NCBI RefSeq assembly: GCF_000003855.2
Contig: NW_003101672.1
Location: 1,940,134-2,004,133, forward strand
Length of the DNA: 64,000 nt
Direction of reading: 5' to 3'
DNA from: Blastomyces gilchristii SLH14081
Taxonomy: Eukaryota; Ascomycota; Eurotiomycetes; Onygenales; Ajellomycetaceae
Shown here: piece by piece, positions 23,639-36,523 of the stretch
How positions within the stretch are numbered: the stretch's first letter is position 1
How the letters are laid out: each line of letters begins with the position of its first letter
Program-made: the position numbers and the translations under genes
Notes under the pieces: generated by a model
Database searches by the model: none
What the model was told of the DNA's origin: nothing
What the model saw: only the letters and a program-made list of their open reading frames with translations

Positions 23639-24481
23639 TTCTGCAAGGAATTGCCAGAACGAGCGGACTGCATTGAGCAACGAGCGTAGGTAGATTTCAT
23701 TCTCCGGATATATATTCCGAAAGAAAATCTTCAGCTGGAGCCAGACAGATGAGCAATCAATCCCTCTCCGGGTAATGGATATGTTGCGCCGATAAAACGC
23801 CAGGATCCACGCTTTCCTTTTCTGGGATTGTTCAAATTTGTCGGTAAATTATTATTCCGCTCCAACTACATCGACATATCGGCATGCCGAGCTGATTCCC
23901 CCGGCATGCCGAATTCTGGGTATTGGGATGGATGCGGTCAGAGCTAAAGTAGTTTACCGCGCTTCCCCCATTATTATCATTAATAACCGTAACTTAAACA
24001 AAAAAGAATTACTGGGTGGGCTAAATTAAATGGAAACCAACAAGTCAACACGCTAATCCAAAACGCCAAGCAAGATTTGTGAAGAAAATGCCCCAAGCAA
24101 TGGCCAATGGGAGCTGTGGAGAGCCGCACGGGATTGGATGGATTATTAATCACTTCCCGAGGCCACAAGGTCAAACAACCGAGAGGTCATGTGACCTCGT
24201 GTCAACCTGGAGGCCAACAACGGTCGATACGCAGACAAGGAACTGGAGGATAAGGAGAATAATAGACGGCCAAGTGCGAAGGACTGTCCGGAAGTTGGGA
24301 TTTTCTCGAACGGTATCACATTGGATACAGGTGGTAGGATTCGCCTTGACAATTGACAATCGACAGACTTCCTAGCAATCCGCTATTGCGCTCTCGTCAC
24401 ACAACTGCCAGCACCACCGACCGTCTAACGTTTTGTTGGCAATATTGGTCTCGTTTATGATATGATGGAGACGATTGTATA
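23639..24481. promoter_or_regulatory. divergent promoter region ALG1 / MSC2-like
   Basis: 843 bp between the ATGs of two divergent genes with ER functions. It contains inverted GGCATGCCGA/TCGGCATGCC-like motifs at about 23880-23910. No third gene. Boundaries are defined by the two start codons; transcription starts are unknown. Confidence 0.55.
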
Positions 24482-27419
24482 ATGTCCGTGCCCTCATATC
24501 CTCCCATGGCCAATCTTGACCGGGGTGGCCTCCAACCACCCCCGCCAGGCCATCGGCGCTCTCGCGGCGGCTATGTTCCACATGGCCAGAAGTCGCTCTC
24601 GATGACCCATCCAGGGTCCCTTGCCCCTTCGTCTAGCAACTTATCGGCCCATTCAAACTTGCAACACCATGTGAGCGACTCTGTCGTAGAGCCGACAACC
24701 CATTCGCTTGTCAGACATGCTCGTCATTACTCGGAAGGACCCTCGGGCTCATCAAATATTTCGAACGATGTATCTGCGCGGGCCGATAGCTGTGATATGG
24801 TCAATGGAAATGGCAGTCCATCGCCGGGGTTTTCGTTGGGTGCTTCGACCGCTACAATGCGCGGGGATAGGCGTTTCATGTCTGAGAGTTCAGAACAATC
24901 AGCCACTCTCTTGAGCAAGTCAGTTTTTAGTTGAATTGCGAAGGACATGGTGCATGAATACTGACCAGATATGCGCATCCAGGCTTTTTGCGAGTGAAAT
25001 CTTTGCCGGTATACTAGTCTCGGTTCCATACCTGATATTTTCAGCGTTCATGGCTACATATTACTCAACCCACGACTCCGGAGGAGAGTTCCGCGACGAG
25101 TCTGTAGAATCTGGCCAGGCACCCCCTCTTTCTCCAAAGAGGAGAGAGTTTCTCAGCACTTGTGCATTGACCTCGATAACGATGCTGATAATGGGCCTCC
25201 ATACTGAGCTGCGAATGAAAAACCAGTTGCGTCTCCTGAGTGACCCTACAGCCAAAGCGAAATCAGCTGGTGGGACTATACCGACCGTCCGGCATACTAT
25301 CCTTATGACGATATCCATAGGCCTGCCATTTTATGCTTCTCTGCTTCTTGATCATGGCAGGGTCGTTATCGTCATGCTACTCTTGCTAGTCTCCAGATTG
25401 GCCCCAATTATTCAGCTTGATCATGACAGCTATGAGCAGAAACAATCCCGATTCCATTTAACACAACGCAAAGGGACAGCTTGTTTCCTGCTTGGAATGA
25501 TGGTTCTCGACACCGCGGGATTCACAACATCCATTGACTGGCGGCTGGTTCTCAGAGGATATCTTGCACTTTTGCTCTCAGTATTTATTATCCAGCCTCC
25601 TTTTGCAAAACCACAAAATCGTCCTTCAATAGTTCATTCCAAGGGGCCAACTTACGAGCCCGCGGTTTCTGATTCTGCCCCTCCAGTCCAAAGTAGCCTA
25701 TTGCCGGAATCAAGAGCCGCCGCTGCAGGCTCCAATCTATATTTCCGAGTTGGCAGCATTTTAGCAGTTTCCTGCTTCCTCATTGGTTATGTAACTGGCG
25801 GTATCCATATCACCCTAGCGGCCTTAGTGATTACATTGATAACTGCGTTGCTCTCAGCTATATCCTTTCTATATATCGAGCGGTCAACATTCCAAAGTAA
25901 ACATCAACTAGCCTTTATTGCAGGATCCGGTTCCACTATTATGGTTAACGCTGTTATATCCCACATGGAAGTTTTAGAAATTGCACTAGCATGCTCTTTC
26001 ATTGTTGTTGGCTATATTTTAGTTCACCTAGATCTTAGGGCAGCACAACAAGATGTCCATGGCCATTCTCATGCTGTGCACGGACATGGACATCATGGGC
26101 ATCACCATGCTGACCACCACAAAAGTGAGACCGGTCCGACTCGAGTAACCAGATGGCTTTTGAAGTCGTTTGACCATTGGCCTTTCATATATGGGATCCT
26201 TAAAGAAAAAGACTCGCGGAGAATATTCTATTTCATGTGGTACGTTCCTCCAGGAAACAGTATATATTCTACCCACTCTGCTAATGCTTCTTCACATGTT
26301 ACAGCCTTAATTTTGGATTCATGCTTGTTCAACTATCTTATGGAATCTTAACCGGCTCGCTGGGCTTGCTTAGCGATAGCATTCACATGTTATTTGACTG
26401 TTTCGCACTCGCAGTAGGCCTTTCTGCCGCTGTGATGAGTAAATGGCCGCCAAGTGTAAGATTTCCATACGGATACGGGAAGGTAGATACGTTGGCTGGC
26501 TTTGCCAATGGCGTGTTTCTCATGTAAGTCCTTGCATAACTGTAGCGTGCAAAAAAATATGTTGCTAATAAAGCATTACAGGATTATTAGTATTGAGATT
26601 GTCTATGAGGCCGTCGAAAGGCTCATGTCTGGAAGCGAGGTCCAGAGGATAGGGGAGCTTCTTTTCGTCGGCGCTGCTGGGCTGGCAGTCAACATGGTGG
26701 GAATAATGGCGTTTGACCACGGCCACCACCATGGACACTCTCACTCCCACGGTGGCCATGACCACGGCCATTCACACTCAAACGAAAACATGCATGGGAT
26801 TTTCCTCCACATCTTAGCCGATACCCTTGGGTCCGTTGCAGTGGTTCTGTCGACAATCCTCGTGCATTTTTACAAGTGGTCTGGATTCGACCCAATTGCC
26901 TCATGTCTAATAGCCATTCTCATTTTTGTCTCTGCCATACCACTGGTGGCTAGCACGTCGAAAACCTTACTGCTCGCCCTCCCCGCGGATGTTGAATACG
27001 GGCTACGCGATGCCTTAGCTGGTGTCAGCACCCTGCGTGGCGTGGTTGGATATTCCGTTCCGAAATTCTGGTTAGACGATACCGTTCACGATCATCAGCA
27101 TAAACATGACCACCACGGCCACCATCACGGCCACCATCATGGCCACGACCATAGCCATCATTCCCACACCCATCCCCACGATGACAACCACTGTAATGGC
27201 GACAAGCATTCCCACGAACACGCCCACGGGCATGGCGGGTCCGGCCAACGAATACTGGGAGTGATGCATGTGATTGCGTCTCGCGGGGCGGATATGGAGG
27301 ACGTCCGGCGTCGGACGATCAGCTACCTAAGCGAACAGGGCATAAATATCCTAGTTCAGGTAGAGCGCGAGGGCGAGAACCGGTGTTGGTGTGGCACTGG
27401 GAATATGCCGATGAATTGA
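24482..27419 (+). CDS. cation-diffusion-facilitator zinc transporter, Msc2/ZnT5 type
   Basis: Exons 24482-24918, 24983-26239, 26305-26523 and 26582-27419 join in frame to give 916 residues, the length of Msc2-like transporters. There is a ~140-residue Ser/Pro-rich cytosolic N-terminus, then about six extra helices, then the CDF core. Both metal-binding HxxxD pairs are present: SIHMLFDC in helix II and LHILADTLGSV in helix V of the core. Three histidine-rich stretches occur: at 26055-26130, in the loop at 26715-26790, and at 27085-27235 (dozens of His with Asp/Gly). Yeast Msc2 moves zinc into the ER with Zrg17 as partner, and the same is likely here. The SSGT-type N-terminus and loops suggest phosphorylation but I see no specific site. 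It shares a promoter region with ALG1. Confidence 0.92.
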
Positions 27420-28334
27420 TATGCTTTCGTGTAACAACTACGGATGTATGTACGTGTGGGATGCTATATTTCGAGGCATATATGTTTTCCTTTTTCCTGT
27501 CCCTTTTTTTTCCCTTCTCACTGTTGATTTTATTTGCCTTGTTTCTTTCCTGCATTGTATTCTCTGGTTTTGATCTTTCCATTCATAAGTTTTTGAAGAT
27601 TTTTATAGTCCTCTGAGGATACCCCCAAATTCTCCGCTGCCATCAACAGCATTATATACACTCATATTTATATTTTACTTTGTTCTAGCTATCTGTGATA
27701 GTGATAACAATGACGACAATAATAACTTGAATGATCTGCAAGTGGAGTAATTGAAGTAAGATTTAAGAACTGAAGAAACAACTTTGACATACTAGGCTTT
27801 GAAATCTAAGAAATATCAAAGAACAGGCAATTTATTTGTGTGTGCAAGATTTGTGTTTGCAGTTTGGAATATTAAATTATCATTGAATGCTCACAAATAT
27901 ATTGAATACAGTAAAGCATTGATATGTTGTTCCTGCATCAGCAGAGAACATGACTAACTACAATCTCAAAAAAGCTGTAAGAAGATATAATACCATTGTC
28001 AATAGATTCCGAGTCACTTCACATGATCTGACATGATCTACACATTTGTAGCTTCACAATGGAAATATACTCATATGAATGAAGATATGTTATTCAAATT
28101 GTGTGATAACAGGAATTTTACACAACAAGCCTTCTTCCCTTACAAAATGGAATCATCTGCTCTCCATTGGATTGTGATACAATAATAGATTTTGTTCAAT
28201 GGTATTGCATGGTAGAACGCTAAAACATTGTATAAAATGAGAATGACATAATATTTACAGTTCATCTAAGCTCCATACATACACATAAATATATAAAAAC
28301 AGCGCATAGACAAGGTTGTAAAATTCCCCTATCT
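27420..28334. other. CpG-poor intergenic segment
   Basis: Between the zinc transporter 3' end and the thiolase 3' end. From about 27640 to 28260 the sequence is AT-rich with only about three CpG dinucleotides, unlike its flanks. It may be a decayed repeat fragment, but I cannot align it to anything. No gene seen. Confidence 0.5.
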
Positions 28335-29811
28335 TTACTCGACGCCCTCCACTCTCTGGACGACAACGGCCGTGGCGGCTCCGCCACCGTTGCAGATGGC
28401 AGCGAGACCGTACTGTCCTGGCTTCAACTGGTGAAGCAAACTGGTGAGAATGCGCGAGCCAGAGCTTCCAAGAGCATGGCCCAAGGAGATGGCGCCACCA
28501 AGGGGATTGACAGTGGCGTTCTCGAGGCCAAGAATCTACACGACACAGGCAATGCAATGGTTAGATGTGGTTTACAAGAGCAAATTAGGAGTTTCACATC
28601 CAAGAAGCGCAACAACAACATACCTTCTCGTTTGCTTTAATGACGGCAGCGAACGCTTCGTTGAATTCCCAGATGGAGATCTGGTCCTTGGTCAGGCCCG
28701 CTCGCTCCAGGGCGATGGGAACGGCCTTGGCGGGTGCCACGGGGAAGTCAATGGGCTCCATGGCGGCATCTGCGGACGAGACGATACGGGCAAGCACCCT
28801 GCTGGAAGCACCGTACTGCTGCGCAATCTGCTTATTGGTAATAACTAGCGCGGAGGCGCCGTCGTTGAAGGTCGAGGCATTGCCGGCCGTGACGCTTCCT
28901 GTGCCATCGCGGACAAAGGCAGGCTTGAGCGACTTCATCTTCTCCTCACGGAGATCCTCGAAGCCCTCATCCTTAGTCACAACGGTGTCGCCCTTCTTGC
29001 CCTTGACGGTAACGGGGGCGATCTCGTCGTCGAATTTCTTCTCCGCCCACGCCTTCTGCGCGCGCTTGTAGGATTGCACGGCGTACTCGTCCTGCTGTTC
29101 ACGGGTGATTTCGTATTTCTTTGCTGTGTTCTCCGCGCACACGCCCATGTGGAGTTGGTTGTAGACGTCCCAGAGGCCGTCTTTGATCAAGCCATCCTCT
29201 AGTTTCATGTTGCCAAATGGTGCTTGTTGGGTAGATCGCGGGAGGTAATATGGCACTCTGGACATGTTTTCCATTCCACCGGCAACCTGTGCCTCCGCAA
29301 GACCGAGCTGGATGTTCTGTGCAGCAAGAACGACGGCCTTTAAGCCTGAGGCGCAGACTTTGTTGATGGTGATGGCCTCGACGGCGGGGGACAGGCCGGC
29401 GAAGATGGCAGCTTGTCTTGCGGGAGACTGGCCGATAGATGCTTGTAGGACGTTACCCATGTAAACATCTGTGATTTTTTCGACGGGAACTCCAGACTTC
29501 TCGATGGCGGATTTGATGGCTACGGCGCCTAGCTCGGGAGCGGGTACGGTAACGAAGGAGCCATTGAACTGGTATAGTTAGCTTTTGTTCTCCTTGTTTG
29601 TCTTCTCCTTGCTCGAGTCCTCAGAATCCCGTAGATATATGCAAGAACATACCTTGGCAGTTGGTGTACGGGCAGCACCCAAAATATAGGCCTCCTGTAT
29701 TTGCTTTTGGCAGGAGCTGGAGGAAGAAAATTGTCTCTGGATCTGGCCCAGTCTCTGTGATGATCTCGTCATTGAGGCAAATCTGGAGGCTGCTCTGAGG
29801 GAGGACTGCAT
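28335..29811 (-). CDS. acetyl-CoA C-acetyltransferase, mitochondrial
   Basis: Exons 29811-29653, 29568-28624 and 28535-28335 join in frame to give 434 residues. It is a biosynthetic-type thiolase (2 acetyl-CoA to acetoacetyl-CoA + CoA, and reverse). The acyl-accepting cysteine is in NKVCASG (about residue 125). [18 protein letters not shown] and the second cysteine in [10 protein letters not shown] complete the active site. The first ~35 residues are rich in Arg/Ser with no acidic residues ([22 protein letters not shown]), a good mitochondrial presequence, so this is the mitochondrial rather than the cytosolic ERG10-type form. The usual GHP of thiolases reads GHA here, which I recall for fungal mitochondrial forms. 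Divergent from RAD6. Confidence 0.93.
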
Positions 29812-30860
29812 CGTGGATGAACCGGATATCTAGCTATGCGATGGTGGGTATATGTAGGGTGGACGCTTGATGGTTTAAGGGAAGAGAACTCAAGCGCTGC
29901 TAGACAACAACCAAACGAGAAGACTAAGGAGTGAAGGAGGTTGTCCAAGTGAAAACAGACGAAATATACAATAACAAAAATAGAGACGTATTTGCTGGTG
30001 GAGCTGGCGGAGGAGGAGTTTGCGGAGGGCGTCGGAGAAAACCCGGGCTGGTGGTGGGGGAAATTCGCGGGACAAGTTGCGCTGGTGAGTTAGCTCCGCC
30101 AACACTGTGTAAGTGACACCAGCTTCCCCGAAGATAAACGAGATATTCGACGACAGCAAGAGCCCAATTAGCTGGTGATTATTCTGGTGTCATCCATCTG
30201 AGATGATTTATATCTTGTTCTTTTCCTTGTCTTTCAGTCCTCCCAACCAGCGTTGCCGTGACTAAGCGCGTATGTCACGTGTATATCCCTTGGACCTCGG
30301 CTACAATTTATATTTCGTGGATCGGAATTACTATTGTACGAAATTCAACCTTCGCATAACTGGCTTATATAATCGCGAGATAAGCACTCTCTGCCAAGCC
30401 ATGCCAAGTCATGCCAAGCTGTTGTCCCCGGCCCGCCGCCATCGCCTGCTCTTCTTCAGATGACGAGACAAAGCTGTGGCTACATATTCTACGTTACGGG
30501 ATTTCTTCCATCGTCCATCCTACATCTTGCATCGTCTATCTGGCATCACCCTTTTTCACTCACTACTTATCGCTATATATATCCTGCTTCATCACTCGAG
30601 CAACTTGAGCCTCCATCCACTCCTCTCTCTCTCTCTCTCTCACTCTCACTCTCTCTCTCACTCACTCTCTCTCTCTCTCTCTGTCCAGGTACTCATTCCA
30701 CCTCGCTCACTTGGCCCCCATCCAATCCCCCCTCCTGCCGGCCAAGCTACCCCCTTCCTCTCCCTTCTGCCCCGGTGTACCGCTATCTCCGCCCTACTAG
30801 ACGTCTTTACGGTCTTTTTTTACTCCATATATCCATCCTTTCCTTTCCTGTACATTCGCC
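29812..30860. promoter_or_regulatory. divergent promoter region thiolase / RAD6
   Basis: 1.05 kb between two start codons. It contains a long CT/CTCA microsatellite at about 30622-30683, 180 bp upstream of the RAD6 start, probably part of the RAD6 core promoter or 5' UTR. No third gene. Confidence 0.55.
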
Positions 30861-31496
30861 ATGTCCACAGCTGCTCGCCGTCGCCTGATGCGGGATTTCA
30901 AGGTACCGTCTTCGACATATTTATATAAATATATCTCCCATTCCAACATGCCAGCATGCTTATCCCTACCTCTCTGAATAGCGTATGCAAACAGACCCCC
31001 CAGCCGGTGTCTCCGCCTCCCCCGTAGCAGATAATGTCATGACCTGGAACGCCGTCATTATCGGTCCGGCCGACACACCCTTCGAAGACGGCACATTCCG
31101 CCTCGTCATGCATTTTGAAGAACAGTACCCAAACAAGCCACCCGGAGTAAAATTCGTCAGCCAAATGTTCCATCCCAACGTCTATGGCACCGGTGAACTG
31201 TGCTTGGATATACTACAGAACCGCTGGAGTCCAACGTATGACGTCGCTGCTATCTTAACTAGTATCCAAAGGTATTATTTTTCTCTCACATTAGCTATTT
31301 TTTTTTAAAGGCAATCTCTCTGCTTAAAAGGATAAATTAGTAAAACTAAACTAAACTTATATTTCCATCCAGTTTGCTCAACGACCCCAACACATCCTCG
31401 CCCGCTAACGTGGAGGCTTCTAATCTTTACAAAGACAACCGCAGGGAATATACTAAACGGGTACGGGAAACGGTAGAAAAGAGCTGGGAGGATTGA
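30861..31496 (+). CDS. rad6: ubiquitin-conjugating enzyme E2, Rad6/Ubc2
   Basis: Exons 30861-30902, 30982-31271 and 31373-31496 join in frame to give 151 residues, exactly the short Rad6 form of filamentous fungi. The N-terminus [45 protein letters not shown] with catalytic Cys88, [20 protein letters not shown] and [10 protein letters not shown] are all diagnostic. The protein ends EKSWED without the long acidic tail of S. cerevisiae Rad6. Known roles are PCNA ubiquitination in post-replication repair with Rad18, H2B monoubiquitination with Bre1 and N-end-rule degradation with Ubr1, in nucleus and cytosol. The first intron splits after residue 14, as often in fungal orthologues. Confidence 0.97.
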
Positions 31497-33183
31497 TGGC
31501 TGAAACCTGACAAACTACCGGTTTCTGCCGGCGTACATGGATGGGTGGGCACAGTATATACAAACGGATCATCTCCTCTTTTGCTCTTCTACTACTATCA
31601 GAATGGTGTGGCAACTACTGCACTTGCCTCTTCCTATTGGCACTGCCGCTTACTACCGATTTCTATCCCACTCTCCATCCCTCTCTCATGCCATAAATGC
31701 AGATGGCCTGGAGGGTATTTTGATCTATACCTTACTACTGTGTCGTTTGTTGTGTCGTTTCCTTGTTTTAACTTGATCTTATTCTCACAGCATGGGGTTT
31801 TGGCGCTTGCTGTTTTTTCTTTTTCTTTCTTCATTTTTTTCTTCAGTTTATATTTACGTGTATCTGTTCTACTTTTGTTTTTTCTTTCCGGCATGGCTTA
31901 GCCCCTCACTAGCCCGTTCATATTCTCATTATTTCTTGTGCTACTTAACTGCTAAATAGTAGGAAATGGTTGGACCTTAAAATGAACTTCCAGTTCACAC
32001 TGCCGATAACTCGCCGGTTATGTAGAAATATCGAGACGTAAAAAAAAAAAAAAAACGGAAAGGAAAAAGGAAAAAAGCAAAAAAGGAAAAGGAAAATGCA
32101 GGGCTCATAAGGCTGCATGGGATTCCCATGGGTTGATCAAAAGTATACAGCCCGTGGTGCAGACTGTACATGTATAACCGTGCCAAACGCGACTCACTAC
32201 CACTAGAGAGAGTGAGTGCGCTTGGCACGGTTAATAAATATCTTCCCGATAAGAATGATGCATGAATTATGCTCTGCGTAGAGTTTATGGGAACCAAACG
32301 TTTTTGTTTACACGTTTTTCTCATGGAATATTTCCCGTTCAACAACAATATATTATTGCAAAGGTGGTATGCACAAGCTTCTAAGCATTTCTAATGGATT
32401 TCTGCAAGGCGAGGGAGGGGCAAGAGGGTAGAAGGTTAGTTAATGTGCTGTCGACATTATCAGCCACCGCACAGGAGAAAATGTGTGGAGGAGTTTGTTT
32501 GGTGAGCGGCCTTCAACAAAGTAAATAGTTGAATACATGTCAACAGGGTATATGAGTACATATATATGAATACTGTGATATGTAGAGACAACCACCACAC
32601 GTTAGATTACATCCCCTGACGTGTTTCAGGTTGCTATATCTGGTAATCCGCGTCAGGGTAGGACATTCATGTGTGCCATACCATATTTACCCCGTAACTA
32701 ATCTGTACAGAGCACATCGAGTCCGATGCCAAGCCGTGTGTCAACAAAGGCTAATCACCAAATCACATCACTCCAGTCTCACACCACATCTATCCATCTA
32801 CACACCTCTCTATCATTGTCCTGGCCGTGGAGCTCCCCGACCATACCATTCTTACCTCGCCCTCCTCTCTCCCTGGTCTCTCGCGGCAGCGCTTTCAACG
32901 CGTCAATCAACCAAACCAACCCAACTCGCAGGCGGAAAGCCTCTGGCTCGTTAAGCCAATATACACGCTCTTCCCCCCGTCTCCTCCGCCATCTCCTCCT
33001 CCTCCTCCTCCACCACTTCTTGGACTCTACGGGGCTATCGCTCAATAGCCCTGCTTGGGGAGATACAACTACAGCCTGCCCTTCGTGGGCTTGGTCCCTT
33101 TTCTTTTTTGCTCTTGTCCTGTTCGCGTGAACATAAGGTGAACGGTTACCGGCGATTGTCTGTCGAGATAGAAGCCAGCAATC
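31497..33183. other. intergenic; RAD6 3' region and kinesin promoter
   Basis: 1.7 kb with no supportable gene. T- and A-rich tracts occur at 31800-31890 and 32041-32055. The last 500 bases are C/T-rich with CTCCTC repeats (32990-33020), probably the 5' UTR/promoter of the kinesin gene. Confidence 0.5.
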
Positions 33184-36100
33184 ATGGCGTACGTCAAACT
33201 ATATAGTTGCCTCCAAAATTCGCCCCATTTCCTACACTTGATCCCCTTTGTCATATATTTGGTTTAGCTATCCTATCAATGTCAATGGTATCCGTGGTGC
33301 GATTGCTGATTTTCACACCTGCAGTTCGAGCGGGTCGGGCAGTACCAACACCATCAAGGGTATGATAACAACTCCATTCTCATTATTGTTATTGTTATTT
33401 ATTTTTCCCATCCATGCCCTTGGAGTATACAATACTTATGCTCATGCATCGATATAGTTGTTGCCAGATTCCGGCCCCAGAATAAAATCGAACTCGCCAG
33501 TGGGGGAGAGCCCATTGTCGAGTTCGAAAGTGAGGATACATGCAGGATAAATGTAAACATCGAGGGGTTCCTTTTGTTATTTTTTTTTTTTTTTTTTATT
33601 ATTTCTAGATATTTTTATTTTCTTTCTTTCTTATTTTTTTTTTTTTCCCTTTTCATCTTTATATCCTCTCCCCCTCTCTGTTGCTGTATCTCATCAGATA
33701 TCGACTAAACCTTGTTCTTTTGGAATAATAGTCTAAAGAGGCCGCGGGGGCCTTCACCTTCGACCGCATCTTCGGCATGGACTCCCAGCAACAAGACGTC
33801 TTCGACTTCTCCATCCGCCCCACTGTCGACGATATCCTCAATGGCTACAACGGAACCGTCTTCGCCTACGGGCAAACCGGTGCTGGAAAGTCCTATACAA
33901 TGATGGGCTCGGATATCGACGATGATGTAGGAAAGGGTATTATCCCACGTATCGTCGAACAGATGTTCGCCAGCATCCTTGCAAGTCCCGGAAACATCGA
34001 GTATACAGTTCGCGTGAGCTATATGGAAATCTATATGGAGCGCATTCGGGATCTCCTGGTGCCACAAAACGACAACCTCCCCATCCACGAAGAAAAGTCC
34101 CGCGGTGTTTACGTCAAGGGCCTACTGGAAATTTACGTCTCCAGCGTGCAGGAGGTCTACGAAGTTATGCGCAGGGGCGATGCGGCGAGGGCTGTAGCTG
34201 CAACCAATATGAACCAGGAGTCTTCGCGGTCCCATTCGATTTTCGTCATCACTATCACGCAGAAGAATGTGGAAACGGGCTCTGCAAAGAGCGGCCAGCT
34301 ATTCCTCGTCGACTTGGCGGGTAGCGAGAAGGTCGGTAAGACAGGCGCGAGCGGCCAGACACTCGAGGAAGCCAAGAAGATCAACAAGAGCTTGAGCGCG
34401 CTGGGTATGGTTATCAATTCGCTGACGGACGGCAAATCGACGCATATCCCCTACCGGGACTCAAAACTTACGCGGATCCTGCAGGAGAGTTTGGGTGGTA
34501 ACTCGCGGACGACTCTAATCATCAATTGCTCCCCCAGCAGCTACAACGATGCAGAAACAATTAGCACGCTCCGCTTCGGAGTACGCGCCAAGGCAATTAA
34601 GAACAAGGCAAAGATTAACGCTGAGCTAAGTCCCACAGAGTTGAAGATGTTACTTAAAAAGGCCCAGACGCAGGTTGTCACCTTTGAGACTTATATTACC
34701 GCTCTCGAGTCGGAGGTTCAAATCTGGCGGGCTGGGGAGACGGTGCCGAGGGAACGGTGGACGCCTGCTAGAACTGCTGATGGGCTGAGTAGCATGAGGG
34801 CTGAAGCACGGGGACCTCCTCGTCCAGGGACGCCGTCTCGCCTACAGACGGATATCTCAAGATCGGAGACACCCAGCCGACCCGATTCGAGGATAGGCGA
34901 ACGTTCCAGCACGCCTAGCATCCTGCTTGAGAAAGACGAGCGGGAAGAATTCCTGCGACGGGAGAATGAGCTGCAGGATCAACTCGCGGAGAAAGAGACG
35001 CTTATTGCCAACGTAGAGAAGGATCTCATAGAGAAGAAGGAGGAGTTAAAATTTCTCAAGGAGAATACGATCCGGACGGGTAAGGATAATGAGAAACTTA
35101 ACACCGAGGTCAACGAGCTGCGGATGCAGTTGGAGAAGGTCTCATATGAGAGCAAGGAGGCGTCTATTATCATGGATACGCTTAAGGAGGCCAACTCTGA
35201 ACTCACGGCCGAACTCGATGAGCTGAAGCAGCAACTTCTCGATGTCAGAATGAGCGCCAAGGAAACCAGCGCCGCTTTGGATGAGAAGGATAAGAAGAAA
35301 GCCGAGCGCATGGCTAAGATGATGGCTGGGTTCGATCTGGGGATGAACGTGTTCTCGGACAATGAACGGAAGATCCAGAAGCTGGTTGAGCGGGTGGAGG
35401 CGTTACAGGCATCCAGCAGCTCTGGGGAACCCATTGCAGCTGATGCTCTTACTGAGTTCAGGACCAGCCTGATCGAGGCTCAAGGATTTGTTCGCCAGGC
35501 GGAGTTGACTGTGAATGACCGAAGCACCTACCAGGAGTTGCCGGACAACAAACGGGTGGAGCTTGAGGACCGGATCGCAGAGCTTCAAAAACGGTATGAG
35601 GAGGTGCTCGAAAACGGCCTGAGCAAGGACGACGTAGAAGAAATCAAGACTCGCCTGGGCCAGGCATATGAGGACCGACAGGAGCATGAATCGAAGATGG
35701 TCGAGGAGCTTCGAAGCGAATTAACACGACGGGGCGAGGAGCTAGAACGATTGCGACAATCTCTTACTGAAGCGCAGTCCCGTGGTGGTCCTATCAATGG
35801 CAGCGGCGGGCCCACCGTTAACAGCAAGACGCTACAGCAGCAAATCGCAGACTTCGACATCATGAAGAAATCTCTAATGCGCGACCTGCAGAACCGGTGC
35901 GAGCGGGTAGTGGAGCTTGAGATCTCACTCGACGAGACCCGCGAGCAGTACAAGAACGTGTTGCAGTCGTCGAACAACCGGGCGCAGCAGAAGAAGATGG
36001 CGTTCCTAGAGCGGAATCTGGAGCAGCTGACGCACGTCCAGCGACAACTTGTGGAGCAGAATGGCAGCCTGAAGCGCGAGGTGGCGATTGCGGAGCGGAA

Positions 36101-36523
36101 GCTGATTGCACGCAATGAGCGCATTGAGAGCCTTGAAACTCTCTTGCAGGATAGTCAGGAGAAACTTACGGCGGCGAACCATCGGTATGAATTGAATCTC
36201 TTAATAATCCGTATATAAAACAAAACGTGCATAGCTAACTTTCTATGTTTCCTATAAACAGCTTCGAAGCGCAACTCACAGCCCTCAAGGAACGTCTGGA
36301 AGCAGCCAAAGCAGGCTCAACACGCGGCCTCCCATCCTCAGAGGGCGGGGCATTCAGCTTTGGCGGGTCTCGGATAGCCAAACCTCTCCGTGGCGGCGGA
36401 GGAGCTGTCGACTCGAACGGCGCGCTCGTGAATCCGACGCTGTCTGGCCTGCAGTCGCAGGATGCCTCCGGGTCCGGGTCGGGAGGCGCCAAGCGCACCA
36501 GCTGGTTCTTCGATCGGCGATGA
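33184..36523 (+). CDS. kinA: conventional kinesin heavy chain (kinesin-1, fungal KinA/NKin type)
   Basis: Exons 33184-33188, 33325-33359, 33458-33552, 33732-36184 and 36262-36523 join in frame to give 949 residues. The N-terminal motor contains KVVARFRPQ, the P-loop GQTGAGKS, switch I NQESSRSHS, switch II DLAGSE and HIPYRDSKLTRIL. A neck follows, then long coiled coils (about 430-870 with a hinge around 700-720). The tail carries RIAKPLRG, the IAK autoinhibitory motif that identifies kinesin-1. This is the plus-end-directed microtubule motor for vesicle, nuclear and dynein transport in hyphae. The first coding exon is only 5 nt (ATG GC), forced by the GTACGT donor immediately after. An alternative start further downstream would lose KVVARFRP. 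Good long uninterrupted exon 4. Confidence 0.95.

Noticed and set aside
30622..30683. CRISPR-like or regulatory repeat array
   Set aside because: It is a CT microsatellite without spacers; the organism is a eukaryote.
33069..33480. Alternative upstream or downstream start for the kinesin
   Set aside because: Other starts either lose KVVARFRPQ or require non-consensus splicing; the 5-nt exon model keeps phase throughout.
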